A model generated the notes under the pieces. That model saw only the letters and a list, made by a program, of their open reading frames with translations, did no database searches and had not been told where the DNA came from. The position numbers and the translations under genes were made by a program. A stretch of DNA of 15,341 nt, from NCBI GenBank assembly GCA_046481785.1, contig JAWOJF010000112.1, positions 1-15,341 of the forward strand, written 5' to 3'. The DNA is from JAWOJF01 sp046481785 (GTDB taxonomy: Bacteria > Bacteroidota > Ignavibacteria > Ignavibacteriales > Ignavibacteriaceae). Shown in pieces: positions 1-6,291 of this stretch (its first letter is position 1; every line of letters begins with the position of its first letter).

Positions 1-425
1 CAGTCAATTTCACCCGGCCATTTATCAGTGATGTTAGCAAGTGTTTTGTAATCGGTATGATCCATATGCCCATGCGAGAGAAGTACAAGATCAGGTTTAG
101 GGATCATATCAAAATCAAGTGCAGGGGATGTAAACCGTGCAGGGCCATAGGTTAAACCAAAGAAATATAATCCTACCCTTTCAAACAGTACAGGGTCAGT
201 AATTATAATAGTACCATAAAAATTTATTAGAACAGTTGCATGCCCTATCCAGGATATATTTATTTCATCTTCTTTCCATGATGAGGGATCAGGAGCAGTT
301 TCAGCAGGAACAGCTTTCGATTTTCCGAATGAATCAAATTTATTCAGAAATACCGGCGGCAGTACCGCGGCACCTGCAGCGGCTTTAATTGTCTTTTTTA
401 AAAATTCTTTTCTTTTAATTCTCAT
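1..425 (-). CDS. Metallo-beta-lactamase-fold hydrolase (UlaG/NAPE-PLD-like), N-terminal part
   Basis: The first 141 residues of a minus-strand gene are present; the rest lies beyond the left edge. ATG at 425 begins a basic stretch (RIKRKEFLKK, residues 2-11), then an Ala-rich segment (about 13-30). This resembles a Tat-type export signal, but the twin-arginine pair reads Arg-Lys, so export by Tat is uncertain. Residues 56-80 (ISWIGHATVLINF, then IIITDP) are the typical first strands of UlaG-like members of the metallo-beta-lactamase superfamily. Residues 116-123 (LSHGHMDH) contain the HxHxDH metal-binding motif at H118, H120, D122 and H123. Family members hydrolyse esters, lactones or phosphodiesters at a dinuclear metal centre. 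The substrate cannot be told from this part. It lies downstream of the rpiB-tal-pgi operon but is separated by a repeat-filled gap, so it is probably a separate unit. Confidence 0.82.
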   Translation of the reverse strand, partial: MRIKRKEFLKKTIKAAAGAAVLPPVFLNKFDSFGKSKAVPAETAPDPSSWKEDEINISWIGHATVLINFYGTIIITDPVLFERVGLYFFGLTYGPARFTSPALDFDMIPKPDLVLLSHGHMDHTDYKTLANITDKWPGEID

Positions 426-607
426 TTAATCTCAAAATAAAATAACTCCCCCTAAGAATCTAATCTTAATTGCATTAGTTAACCTTAAAGGATTGTTTAA
501 ATATAAACCTTAAAGAGGAGAATAGATAGGGATGAAAAAATCCCTTAAATAGGGGCGAAAATTGCAGAGAATCAAGTGCAGGAGCAAGTTCAAGTGCAAG
601 AATTTGA
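426..607. other. Non-coding gap upstream of the metallo-hydrolase gene
   Basis: No gene is visible. The stretch should hold the promoter of the minus-strand metallo-hydrolase gene, but I cannot assign one. AACCTTAAAG occurs twice, at 481-490 and 506-515, with starts 25 bp apart. A short hairpin, GGGAT/ATCCC, lies at 529-533 and 540-544. Positions 568-600 are low-complexity sequence built from GCAAGT-like words. Confidence 0.5.
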
Positions 608-758
608 TCATTCGACTGTCATTCGACTGTCATCCAATAGTCATTAAGTCATTGGTTGGAACTGCATTAGAACAAACAGTGCAATTGAATAACTTTTTAA
701 TAACAATGAATGACTACAGAATGACCACTTAATGACTACTTAATGACCATTGAATAAC
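608..758. repeat. Degenerate GTCATT/AATGAC repeat cluster after pgi
   Basis: Positions 608-629 are two exact tandem copies of the 11-mer TCATTCGACTG. Positions 636-653 continue with GTCATT words. Positions 705-758 hold four or five degenerate copies of an about 11-13-bp unit related to AATGACTACTT in the opposite orientation. The two blocks therefore pair: TAGTCATTAAGT at 638-649 is the exact reverse complement of 727-738. The right block reaches the pgi stop codon at 758-760, so the pgi transcript could fold the array into a long imperfect stem that ends or protects the message. The repeats and pairing are seen in the sequence; the role is inferred. Confidence 0.7.
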
Positions 759-2449
759 TAAAGTGAATTACTTAGTTTTTTAATTCCTTCAGCAGGCTTT
801 CCGTTTAAATCAAGTCTTATAACTTTTCTGCCGGTATTTTGGAGTGCTTTTAAATCACCCTGAGCCTGGGCTGATATCAACACACCAAAAGTATAACCTT
901 TGCCGGGAACAGGAATATCATTTGATGTATCAGAAGTAAGCTGGATAAATAACCCTTTATTACCGTCTCCTTTATGAAGTTGTCCTGTTGAATGAAGAAA
1001 ACGGGGGCCGTAACCGACAGTTACTGCAATTTTATATTTATCTCTTATCTTTACTCTAAGTTCATCCAGTGCAAGGTCCGTATCAACCGAATAAGGGATA
1101 AACCCCATTATTGCCGCATATGCTCCTTCTCCAGCAAAAGAAAGAAATTTCGGCAGTACTTCGTTTATATGTAATGCAGGCAGATTCCCAAATAATGATA
1201 TATTATCCTCAGCAAGAACAGATTCAGCAGAGGGAAGTTTGCCGGTTTCCAGGTACCCGGAGATCCCTTCATTAGCAAGAGTTTTTGCAAGCTGAACATT
1301 CGGCTGGTCAAAGGGATTTATCCCAAGTACAACACCTGATAATGCTGTTGCCATTTCCCACCTGTAAAACTCATGGCCAAGATCGTATTTATCTCTTAAT
1401 GTAATATAAATTACCGGGTGGCCTGCTTTTTCAAGTGCTTCAATCTTTTTATCAAGCTCTGAGGTTTCATCACTGTTTACTCTCAGGTAAACAAATACCC
1501 TGTCATTGGAATAAACATTGGGGGAGCCTGTTTTTTCATCAACTACAGGAAGAATACCCTTCCCCTCTTTTCCTGTACTTTCGGCAATAAGCTGCTCAAC
1601 CCAAACGGGGAATGCAGAAACAGAAGGAGATGCAATAACAGTTAGTTTATCTTTTCCTGCCAGGGATAACTCCCCGATAACTGCACCAAGTATTACCCCG
1701 GTATTTTTTTCTGCTTTAACATTTGCAGCACTTTCATTTTCAAGTTCTTCAGCAATGGTTAATAATTTTTTAAGATCCACACCAATTAAAGATGCAGGAA
1801 GCAGGCCGAAAAATGTATATACAGAATACCTTCCGCCTACATCATCCGGGGTTGTAAATATCTTCCTGAATTTTTTTTCTTTTGCTAATTTCTCAAGTCC
1901 CGAATTTGTATCGGTAATTGCAGCAAAATTATTACCCGGGTTAGCGGCTGTTTTTGATAGGGCTTCGTAAAAGGTATAGAAAAAAGACATCGTTTCAGCG
2001 GTACCGCCCGATTTACTTGCAACAACAAATAGTGATTTCTGCAGGTTAAAATTATCAAGTATTGCTTTTACCGATTGGGGATGAGTACTGTCTAAAACGG
2101 TTAAATCAGGGTAACCTTCCTTCTTGCCGAAAGTTTTGAAAAAAACTTCGGGGGCAAGACTGCTGCCCCCCATACCAAGAAGTACAATATGATCAAAGTC
2201 TTTTCTTATCTCATCAGCAAATTTATTCAGATCATTAATATGCTTCTGCATTTCTTTGGGAAGATCAAGCCAGCCGAGACGGTTTGATAATTCTTTATCA
2301 TCTCCCTTTTTCTCTTTCCATACAGTTGGATCTTTCTTCCAGACCCTTTCCACTATGTTTTTGTCATTCCATCCGGATAAACGCTTTTCTACCTTCGAAG
2401 CAATTTCAGCGGGAAGAATAAATTGTTGTGTCGAACTATTTAAGTTCAT
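758..2449 (-). CDS. pgi: Glucose-6-phosphate isomerase (Tal-Pgi-fusion type)
   Basis: This is the 563-residue cytosolic enzyme that interconverts glucose-6-phosphate and fructose-6-phosphate. It has two SIS sugar-isomerase folds. Visible landmarks are LLGMGGSSLAP (90-100), the phosphosugar-binding ASKSGGTAET (144-153), GGRYSV (205-210), the catalytic-glutamate region AESTGKEGKG (289-298) and GPRFLHSTGQLHKG (481-494). The last motif and the general sequence match the Pgi half of bifunctional transaldolase/glucose-6-phosphate isomerases better than the classical E. coli enzyme. ATG at 2449 is preceded by AGGAAAAAG, a purine-rich ribosome site lying inside the end of tal. The start overlaps the tal reading frame by 14 nt in a different frame, so translation is probably coupled. 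The stop codon abuts a repeat array. Function is confident; membership of the fusion-type subfamily is a judgement from motifs. Confidence 0.93.
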   Translation of the reverse strand: MNLNSSTQQFILPAEIASKVEKRLSGWNDKNIVERVWKKDPTVWKEKKGDDKELSNRLGWLDLPKEMQKHINDLNKFADEIRKDFDHIVLLGMGGSSLAPEVFFKTFGKKEGYPDLTVLDSTHPQSVKAILDNFNLQKSLFVVASKSGGTAETMSFFYTFYEALSKTAANPGNNFAAITDTNSGLEKLAKEKKFRKIFTTPDDVGGRYSVYTFFGLLPASLIGVDLKKLLTIAEELENESAANVKAEKNTGVILGAVIGELSLAGKDKLTVIASPSVSAFPVWVEQLIAESTGKEGKGILPVVDEKTGSPNVYSNDRVFVYLRVNSDETSELDKKIEALEKAGHPVIYITLRDKYDLGHEFYRWEMATALSGVVLGINPFDQPNVQLAKTLANEGISGYLETGKLPSAESVLAEDNISLFGNLPALHINEVLPKFLSFAGEGAYAAIMGFIPYSVDTDLALDELRVKIRDKYKIAVTVGYGPRFLHSTGQLHKGDGNKGLFIQLTSDTSNDIPVPGKGYTFGVLISAQAQGDLKALQNTGRKVIRLDLNGKPAEGIKKLSNSL

Positions 2450-3536
2450 TCTTTTTCCTGTCGATTGTATTAAGCAGATCTGTAAATGAATCTGCGAATG
2501 ATTTAACGCCGTCTTCGGTCAATTTTTTAGTTATTTCATCAAAGCTGATACCAAGCTCTTTCAATTTAGCCATCTGAGCTTTTGCTTCGTCAAGATTTGA
2601 TTCAATCCTGCTTGCCGGCTTGCCGTGATCACGGTAAGCATCAACTGTAGCCGGGGGTAAAGTGTTAACAGTATCTTTGCCTATTAATTCTTCAACATAA
2701 AGAATATCAGAATAAGCAGGATTTTTTGTTGAAGTACTTGCCCATAATAACCTTTGTACTTTTGCGCCTTTAGCAGCAAGTTTTTTAAATCGTTCCGATC
2801 CGAATAATTCTTTAGCTTTATCATAAACAAGCTTTGCATTTGCAATAGCTATTTTAGCCTGCAGGTCGGTATTCTTAATGGCATCAAGTTTTTTATCAAC
2901 TGCCGAATCAATCCTGCTTATAAAAAAACTTGCAACGGATGCCACGTGATCAAGATTTTCACCTTTGGCGGCTCTTGCTTCAAGTCCGGATATATATGCT
3001 TCAACTACATCTTCATAAAACTTCTGAGAGAAGATAAGCGTTACATTTATATTAACTCCCTCTGAGATCATCTGTTTAATTGCAGGCATTCCTTCGGTAG
3101 TGGCAGGAATTTTAATCATTAAATTAGGACGGTTAACAAGCTTAAATAATCTTCTTGCTTCATTAATTGTAGCCTCTGTATCATAAGCAAGGTCAGGAGC
3201 AACCTCAAGACTTATATAACCGTCTTGTCCATTTGTTTTATCATAAACAGGCCTTAAAGTATCTGCACCATCCTGAATATCTTTTACAGCAAGTTCAACA
3301 AAAATTTCATAAGCAGTTAAGTTTGGATTCTTTTTTACAATTTCATTAAACTGTTCATCATAATCAGTTCCGGCACCAATTGCCTTCTGGAATATTGTAG
3401 GATTTGAAGTAACGCCTCTTAAGCCGTCATTTTCAACAAGTGCTTTAAGTTCACCTTTTTTAAGCAGTCCCCTGCTTATATTGTCAAGCCATACGCTCTG
3501 TCCGAATTTCTCAAGTTCAATCAATGGATTAGCCAT
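2436..3536 (-). CDS. tal: Transaldolase
   Basis: This 366-residue cytosolic enzyme moves a dihydroxyacetone unit between sugar phosphates (sedoheptulose-7-phosphate plus glyceraldehyde-3-phosphate to erythrose-4-phosphate plus fructose-6-phosphate). It is a TIM-barrel class I aldolase. GVTSNPTIF (41-49), DGYISLEV (105-112) and LMIKIPAT (139-146) are visible; K142 in the last motif is the expected Schiff-base lysine. The length and the opening (FGQSVWLDNISR) fit the long mycobacterial/actinobacterial-type transaldolase, the form that is fused to Pgi in some bacteria. The ATG at 3536 follows a good AGGGAGA ribosome site in the 19-nt gap after rpiB. The stop codon lies inside the start of pgi. 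Together with rpiB and pgi it makes a non-oxidative pentose phosphate operon. Confidence 0.94.
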   Translation of the reverse strand: MANPLIELEKFGQSVWLDNISRGLLKKGELKALVENDGLRGVTSNPTIFQKAIGAGTDYDEQFNEIVKKNPNLTAYEIFVELAVKDIQDGADTLRPVYDKTNGQDGYISLEVAPDLAYDTEATINEARRLFKLVNRPNLMIKIPATTEGMPAIKQMISEGVNINVTLIFSQKFYEDVVEAYISGLEARAAKGENLDHVASVASFFISRIDSAVDKKLDAIKNTDLQAKIAIANAKLVYDKAKELFGSERFKKLAAKGAKVQRLLWASTSTKNPAYSDILYVEELIGKDTVNTLPPATVDAYRDHGKPASRIESNLDEAKAQMAKLKELGISFDEITKKLTEDGVKSFADSFTDLLNTIDRKKNELK

Positions 3537-3555
3537 TTTGTATTGTCTCCCTATT

Positions 3556-4002
3556 TTATTTTTCTAATTTAATTACTTTATCTAATCTTCTTAAAAATCT
3601 TTCTTCCTTAATAAACCTTGCATCAACAAAAGCAGAAATGAGTTCCATTGCAAGATTTTCTCCTATAATGCGGGCGCCAAGGCAAAGCACATTCATATCG
3701 TCATGCTCTACTCCCTGCCGGGCAGAATAAGTATCGTGGCAAACACATGCACGGACACCCTTAAATTTATTAGCGGCTATACATGCGCCAACACCGCTTC
3801 CGCAAATAACAATTCCCTTATCCGCACCACTTTGAGACATAACTTCGCCCACTGCAATAGCAAAATCGGGATAATCGTCTTTTGGATCGTAAACATTATT
3901 ACCAAGGTCATTAACTTCGTGTCCTGCATCTTTAAGCCACTTAACAACCTTATTTTTTAACTCAAATCCGCCGTGATCGGCTGCAATTGCTATTTTCAAC
4001 AT
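3556..4002 (-). CDS. rpiB: Ribose-5-phosphate isomerase B
   Basis: This 148-residue protein of the RpiB/LacAB family interconverts ribulose-5-phosphate and ribose-5-phosphate in the cytosol. The N-terminal IAIAADHGGFELK (4-16) is the family phosphate/substrate loop. GIVICGSGVG (63-72) carries C67, equivalent to the catalytic cysteine of E. coli RpiB. HDTYSARQGVEHDDMNVLCLG (89-109) gives the histidine and asparagine residues that contact the substrate. Length is normal for the family. It is the first gene of the rpiB-tal-pgi operon; the ATG at 4002 has GAGG a few bases upstream. Its promoter should lie in the repeat-rich stretch from 4003 onward, but none is clear. An allose-6-phosphate or galactose-6-phosphate isomerase is a less likely alternative given the neighbours. 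Confidence 0.94.
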   Translation of the reverse strand: MLKIAIAADHGGFELKNKVVKWLKDAGHEVNDLGNNVYDPKDDYPDFAIAVGEVMSQSGADKGIVICGSGVGACIAANKFKGVRACVCHDTYSARQGVEHDDMNVLCLGARIIGENLAMELISAFVDARFIKEERFLRRLDKVIKLEK

Positions 4003-4044
4003 AACCTCAAAAATTTGTAGTCTTTAAAATAAGAAATCCTTCGG

Positions 4045-4114
4045 GAATAGTCGAATTGCGAACCTGCCTGCCGGCAGGCAGGTTGGCGAATTCAAAGAAA
4101 ATAATAGACTATTC
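4045..4114. repeat. Nested palindromic element (REP-like) upstream of rpiB
   Basis: The centre is a perfect 24-bp palindrome at 4061-4084, with arm AACCTGCCTGCC and its reverse complement. It is flanked by near-symmetric GAATTGCG and GGCGAATTC. Outside these lie GAATAGTC (4045-4052) and its exact reverse complement GACTATTC (4107-4114). The core is GC-rich in an AT-rich setting. A related core, CCTGCC/GGCAGG followed by TT, occurs at 11903-11920. This looks like a copy of a dispersed REP-like palindrome family; mobility and function are inferred. Confidence 0.7.
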
Positions 4115-4389
4115 ATTTATTAGATGCATATTGGAAATCACAGTTACATAAAACCAAAAGATTTTTGAGAATAAATTCCCACGTCTTCGCAAGGAGGCTG
4201 CGCCGCGATACGTCCAGGCATCAAATAAATAATGTTTGAATATTTGAAAATTGATAATTGGTTTTTATTTGGGATTTGTTTTTTGTCTTTTGGAATTTAT
4301 CCCTTAAGTGCGCCATCTCTCACCTGCCGGAATAATGACTTGCCTAATTGTTTTATCACCTGCAAAAATTTAGTTTGCTTTGTGTTTCT
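4115..4389. other. Non-coding gap between rpiB and the GlsB-like gene
   Basis: No convincing gene is visible. An imperfect GC-rich inverted repeat pairs ACGTCTTCGC (4181-4190) with GCGATACGT (4205-4213). From about 4233 to 4311 the sequence is T-rich, low-complexity and built from degenerate TTTGGAATTT/TTTGGGATTT-like words. Promoters for the divergent rpiB and GlsB-like genes should lie somewhere between 4003 and 4471, but none can be assigned by eye. Confidence 0.5.
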
Positions 4390-4440
4390 TACTCTTAATC
4401 GTACCCGGATTGAATCCGATTACGAAAAAGATTAAGAGTA
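4390..4440. repeat. Inverted repeat with inner hairpin upstream of the GlsB-like gene
   Basis: TACTCTTAATC (4390-4400) is the exact reverse complement of 4430-4440. Nested inside is a second hairpin, CGGAT-TGA-ATCCG (4406-4418), and GTA/TAC at 4401-4403 and 4421-4423 can extend the pairing. The element ends 31 nt before the start codon at 4472. It could be a 5'-UTR structure, an operator or one more member of the intergenic repeat set. Confidence 0.65.
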
Positions 4441-4471
4441 TATTTTCACCATAACCATACAAGGTACATAA

Positions 4472-4753
4472 ATGGGACTTTTAGATTTCATCATCCTTCT
4501 TGTAATTGCCGGCATCTGCGGATCAATTGCGCAGGCGCTTGTAGGATATTCAACGGGCGGCTGCCTCGTTTCAATTGCTGTTGGTTTTATCGGCGCGCTT
4601 ATTGGTCCCTGGCTTGCAGGTAAGCTTGGCCTGCCGGAGCTGTTCACAATAACCATCGGTGGTACGTCTTACCCGGTTATATGGTCAATTATAGGGGCCG
4701 CACTGTTTGTTGGAATTATTAGTCTGTTTGCACCAAGGAGAAGGCTTCCTTAA
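4472..4753 (+). CDS. GlsB/YeaQ/YmgE family stress-response membrane protein
   Basis: This 93-residue, very hydrophobic, glycine-rich protein belongs to the transglycosylase-associated family (GlsB/YeaQ/YmgE). Three membrane segments are visible at about residues 4-25, 31-50 and 67-87. They contain the typical family patterns GICGSIAQ, GFIGALIGPWLAGKLGL and the closing IIGAALFVGII. A basic tail, APRRRLP, ends the protein. Members are inner-membrane proteins induced by stress in enteric bacteria and enterococci; the molecular role is not settled. The ATG at 4472 follows AAGG (4461-4464) at a usable distance. A strong inverted repeat sits just upstream, and the gene stands alone between the rpiB operon and marR. 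Confidence 0.88.
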   Translation: MGLLDFIILLVIAGICGSIAQALVGYSTGGCLVSIAVGFIGALIGPWLAGKLGLPELFTITIGGTSYPVIWSIIGAALFVGIISLFAPRRRLP

Positions 4754-4783
4754 TCCAAAAGAGGGAAACTAAGGTGCAAAAAA

Positions 4784-4811
4784 CCTCCCCTTTGAGGAGA
4801 TTTAGAGGGGC
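4784..4811. repeat. Short GC-rich intergenic repeat after the GlsB-like gene
   Basis: CCTCCCC followed by TTTGAGGAG and TTTAGAGGGG gives overlapping self-complementary words: CTCC with GGAG, and CCCC with GGGG. There is no T-run after it, so it is not a classic terminator. It reads like a degenerate short repeat of the kind filling the other gaps here. Confidence 0.4.
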
Positions 4812-4874
4812 ATCCTTGATTATCACTCACCCAAAGGTTAGTTTAACATAATTATAAAAAAAATATTCTAAATT

Positions 4875-5339
4875 ATGGGTACACATTTTAAAGGCACAAA
4901 ACAGGAAATTAACGCTCTTAATGTATATATAAAACTGATGAGAGCAGCAGAATCAGTAAGTTCAAGAGTACATGCACATACTGTAGCAAAAGGGTTAACT
5001 TTAAGCCAGTTTAGTATTCTGGAAGCACTATTCCATCTCGGCCCGCTCTGCCAGAGGGAAATTGGGGATAAACTACTCAAAAGCGGCGGAAATATTACTC
5101 TTGTAGTTGATAATCTTGAGAAACAGGGACTTGTTAAGAGAGAACGAAGCGAAACTGACAGACGGTATTTTACAATTCACCTTACTAAGGATGGCAGAGC
5201 TGTTATTGAAAAACTTTTTCCTAAACATGTGGAAGCTATTGTAGAAGAATTAGGTGTTCTTAATGAAGGAGAACTTGCCGAACTTGAAAGAATGCTGAAG
5301 ATTGTAGGAAAGAAAGAAAAAGTATTAAACCAAGATTAA
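4875..5339 (+). CDS. MarR family transcriptional regulator
   Basis: This 154-residue protein has the MarR layout: N-terminal dimer helix (about 8-35), winged helix-turn-helix (about 41-107) and C-terminal dimer helices. The recognition part is QREIGDKLLKSGGNITLVVDNLEKQGLVKRE (60-90, quoted in sections: QREIGDKLL, then GGNITLVVDNLEKQGLV), followed by the wing RSETDRRYFTIHLTKDG (91-107). The wing Asp-Arg-Arg is characteristic. There is no N-terminal cysteine as in OhrR, so a peroxide sensor of that kind is unlikely. The ligand and targets are unknown. The ATG at 4875 has no clear ribosome site. It converges on the sirtuin gene. Its last residues (LNQD) and stop codon lie inside the left arm of an inverted repeat, whose right arm also encodes the sirtuin C-terminus. 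Confidence 0.9.
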   Translation: MGTHFKGTKQEINALNVYIKLMRAAESVSSRVHAHTVAKGLTLSQFSILEALFHLGPLCQREIGDKLLKSGGNITLVVDNLEKQGLVKRERSETDRRYFTIHLTKDGRAVIEKLFPKHVEAIVEELGVLNEGELAELERMLKIVGKKEKVLNQD

Positions 5340-5475
5340 ACGGATTAAAGGATTACCAGGATAATCACTAATAAAATTATTTATTTCCCGTTAATACTTT
5401 AATCCTTCAAATCTGTGTAATTAACAGTAGTACTATCAGTTTCCTGTTAATCCTTTAATCCTATAAATCCTGGTT
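5328..5475. repeat. Inverted repeat spanning both 3' ends of convergent marR and sirtuin genes
   Basis: Position 5328-5362 matches the reverse complement of 5441-5475 at 29 of 35 positions by my alignment, including a perfect 14-bp core, GGATTAAAGGATTA (5342-5355) against 5448-5461. Each arm crosses a stop codon: marR at 5337-5339 and the sirtuin at 5461-5463. A further diverged direct copy of the right arm lies at 5387-5418 (about 25 of 32 positions shared with 5443-5474). A transcript from either side could fold into a long stem-loop, so it may act as a two-way terminator. Arms and matches are seen; the role is inferred. Confidence 0.75.
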
Positions 5476-6192
5476 CAGACATTTTACAATATTGGGCAGT
5501 ACCACACCTGTTTTATTAAAAAAGGATACATCTGCGTAACGGCTTATTTCGGTTTCTTCCAGGTTTACTTCAATTATATATGCCCCTGATTGTTTTGCAG
5601 TATAAATAAGCCCTGCGGCCGGAAAAACAACTGCGGAAGTTCCTGCAACAACAAACACCCCGCAGTTTTGTGCTGCTTTTTCAGCGGCTGTAAACTGATC
5701 TTCAGGCAGAAATTCACCGAACCAAACTACATCAGGGCGTATCATTCCGCCGCAGGTACATGTGGGTATTTTTGCAGTAAGATCAATTTCATTATCATAT
5801 CTTTTCTTACAATCGATACAAAAATTTCTTTCAATATTTCCATGCAGCTCGTAAATTATTTTACTTCCGGCACGGCGGTGAAGGTTATCCACATTCTGTG
5901 TAACTACAATTACTTCAGGAATAATCTCCTGCATTTCAGCAATAGCTATATGCCCCGGGTTTGGCATGGATTCATGGACAATTTTTTTTCTGTATTTGTA
6001 CCACTCCCATACAAGCTCTGGATTTTTCATAAAGCCTTTAAAACTGGCAAGTTCTTCCGGTTTCATTTTATTCCATATGCCGTCAACACCGCGGAATGTA
6101 GGGATGCCGCTCTCCGCAGAAATTCCTGCACCGGTAAAAAATACAACTGATGAGGCTGTTTTAAAAGTCTCAATAGTTTTCTGGTCTATCAT
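5461..6192 (-). CDS. cobB: NAD-dependent protein deacylase, Sir2 class III (CobB/SIRT5-like)
   Basis: This 243-residue sirtuin removes acyl groups from lysines using NAD. The Rossmann motif GAGISAESGIPTFRG (21-35), TQNVDNLH (98-105) and the catalytic histidine H117 in ELHGN are present. A zinc site is formed by C125, C128, C145 and C147 (CxxC...CxC). Y65 and R68 in WYKYRKK reproduce the Tyr-x-x-Arg pair that in SIRT5 and CobB reads succinyl and malonyl groups, so activity on acidic acyl-lysines is predicted. The start ATG at 6192 has no clear ribosome site. It converges on marR, with an inverted repeat covering its last codons, and follows the yhaM-like gene on the same strand across a 99-nt gap that contains a hairpin-forming repeat. 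Confidence 0.93.
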   Translation of the reverse strand: MIDQKTIETFKTASSVVFFTGAGISAESGIPTFRGVDGIWNKMKPEELASFKGFMKNPELVWEWYKYRKKIVHESMPNPGHIAIAEMQEIIPEVIVVTQNVDNLHRRAGSKIIYELHGNIERNFCIDCKKRYDNEIDLTAKIPTCTCGGMIRPDVVWFGEFLPEDQFTAAEKAAQNCGVFVVAGTSAVVFPAAGLIYTAKQSGAYIIEVNLEETEISRYADVSFFNKTGVVLPNIVKCLNQDL

Positions 6193-6205
6193 ATGTGTTT
6201 ATCTA

Positions 6206-6282
6206 AGTGTACCTTGGTGTCCTTAGTGCCTCGGTGGTTTTTCCGGATAACCACTTAGACACTAAGGACACTTAGGAACACT
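6206..6282. repeat. Long imperfect hairpin between yhaM-like gene and sirtuin gene
   Basis: Position 6206-6228 pairs with 6260-6282 at 20 of 23 positions, with a perfect 12-bp block GTGTCCTTAGTG (6217-6228) against 6260-6271. A second stem, GTGGTT (6234-6239) with AACCAC (6249-6254), continues inward. It lies within the 3' flank of the yhaM-like gene and the 5' flank of the sirtuin gene, so it could end the first message or sit in the leader of the second. There is no clear T-run. Confidence 0.7.
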
Positions 6283-6291
6283 AAGTAAGAA

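Noticed and set aside
608..758. CRISPR-like array
   Set aside because: Units are about 11-13 bp, degenerate, without unique spacers of constant length, and no cas genes are nearby.
1518..1970. A 150-codon plus-strand reading frame inside pgi
   Set aside because: It is antisense to a well-conserved part of pgi, with no domain and no ribosome site; it is a shadow of the real gene.
4051..4114. Insertion-sequence remnant with terminal inverted repeats
   Set aside because: The symmetric arms enclose only a few dozen bases, with no transposase fragment and no visible target duplication; a REP-like palindrome fits better.
4232..4435. A 67-codon plus-strand reading frame before the GlsB-like gene
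   Set aside because: It runs through low-complexity T-rich repeat words and the inverted repeat at 4390-4440, has no ribosome site and resembles no family I know. It reads as a chance frame in repeats.
5590..6226. Long plus-strand reading frames antisense to the sirtuin gene
   Set aside because: They mirror the conserved sirtuin coding sequence, contain no recognisable domain and lack a ribosome site.
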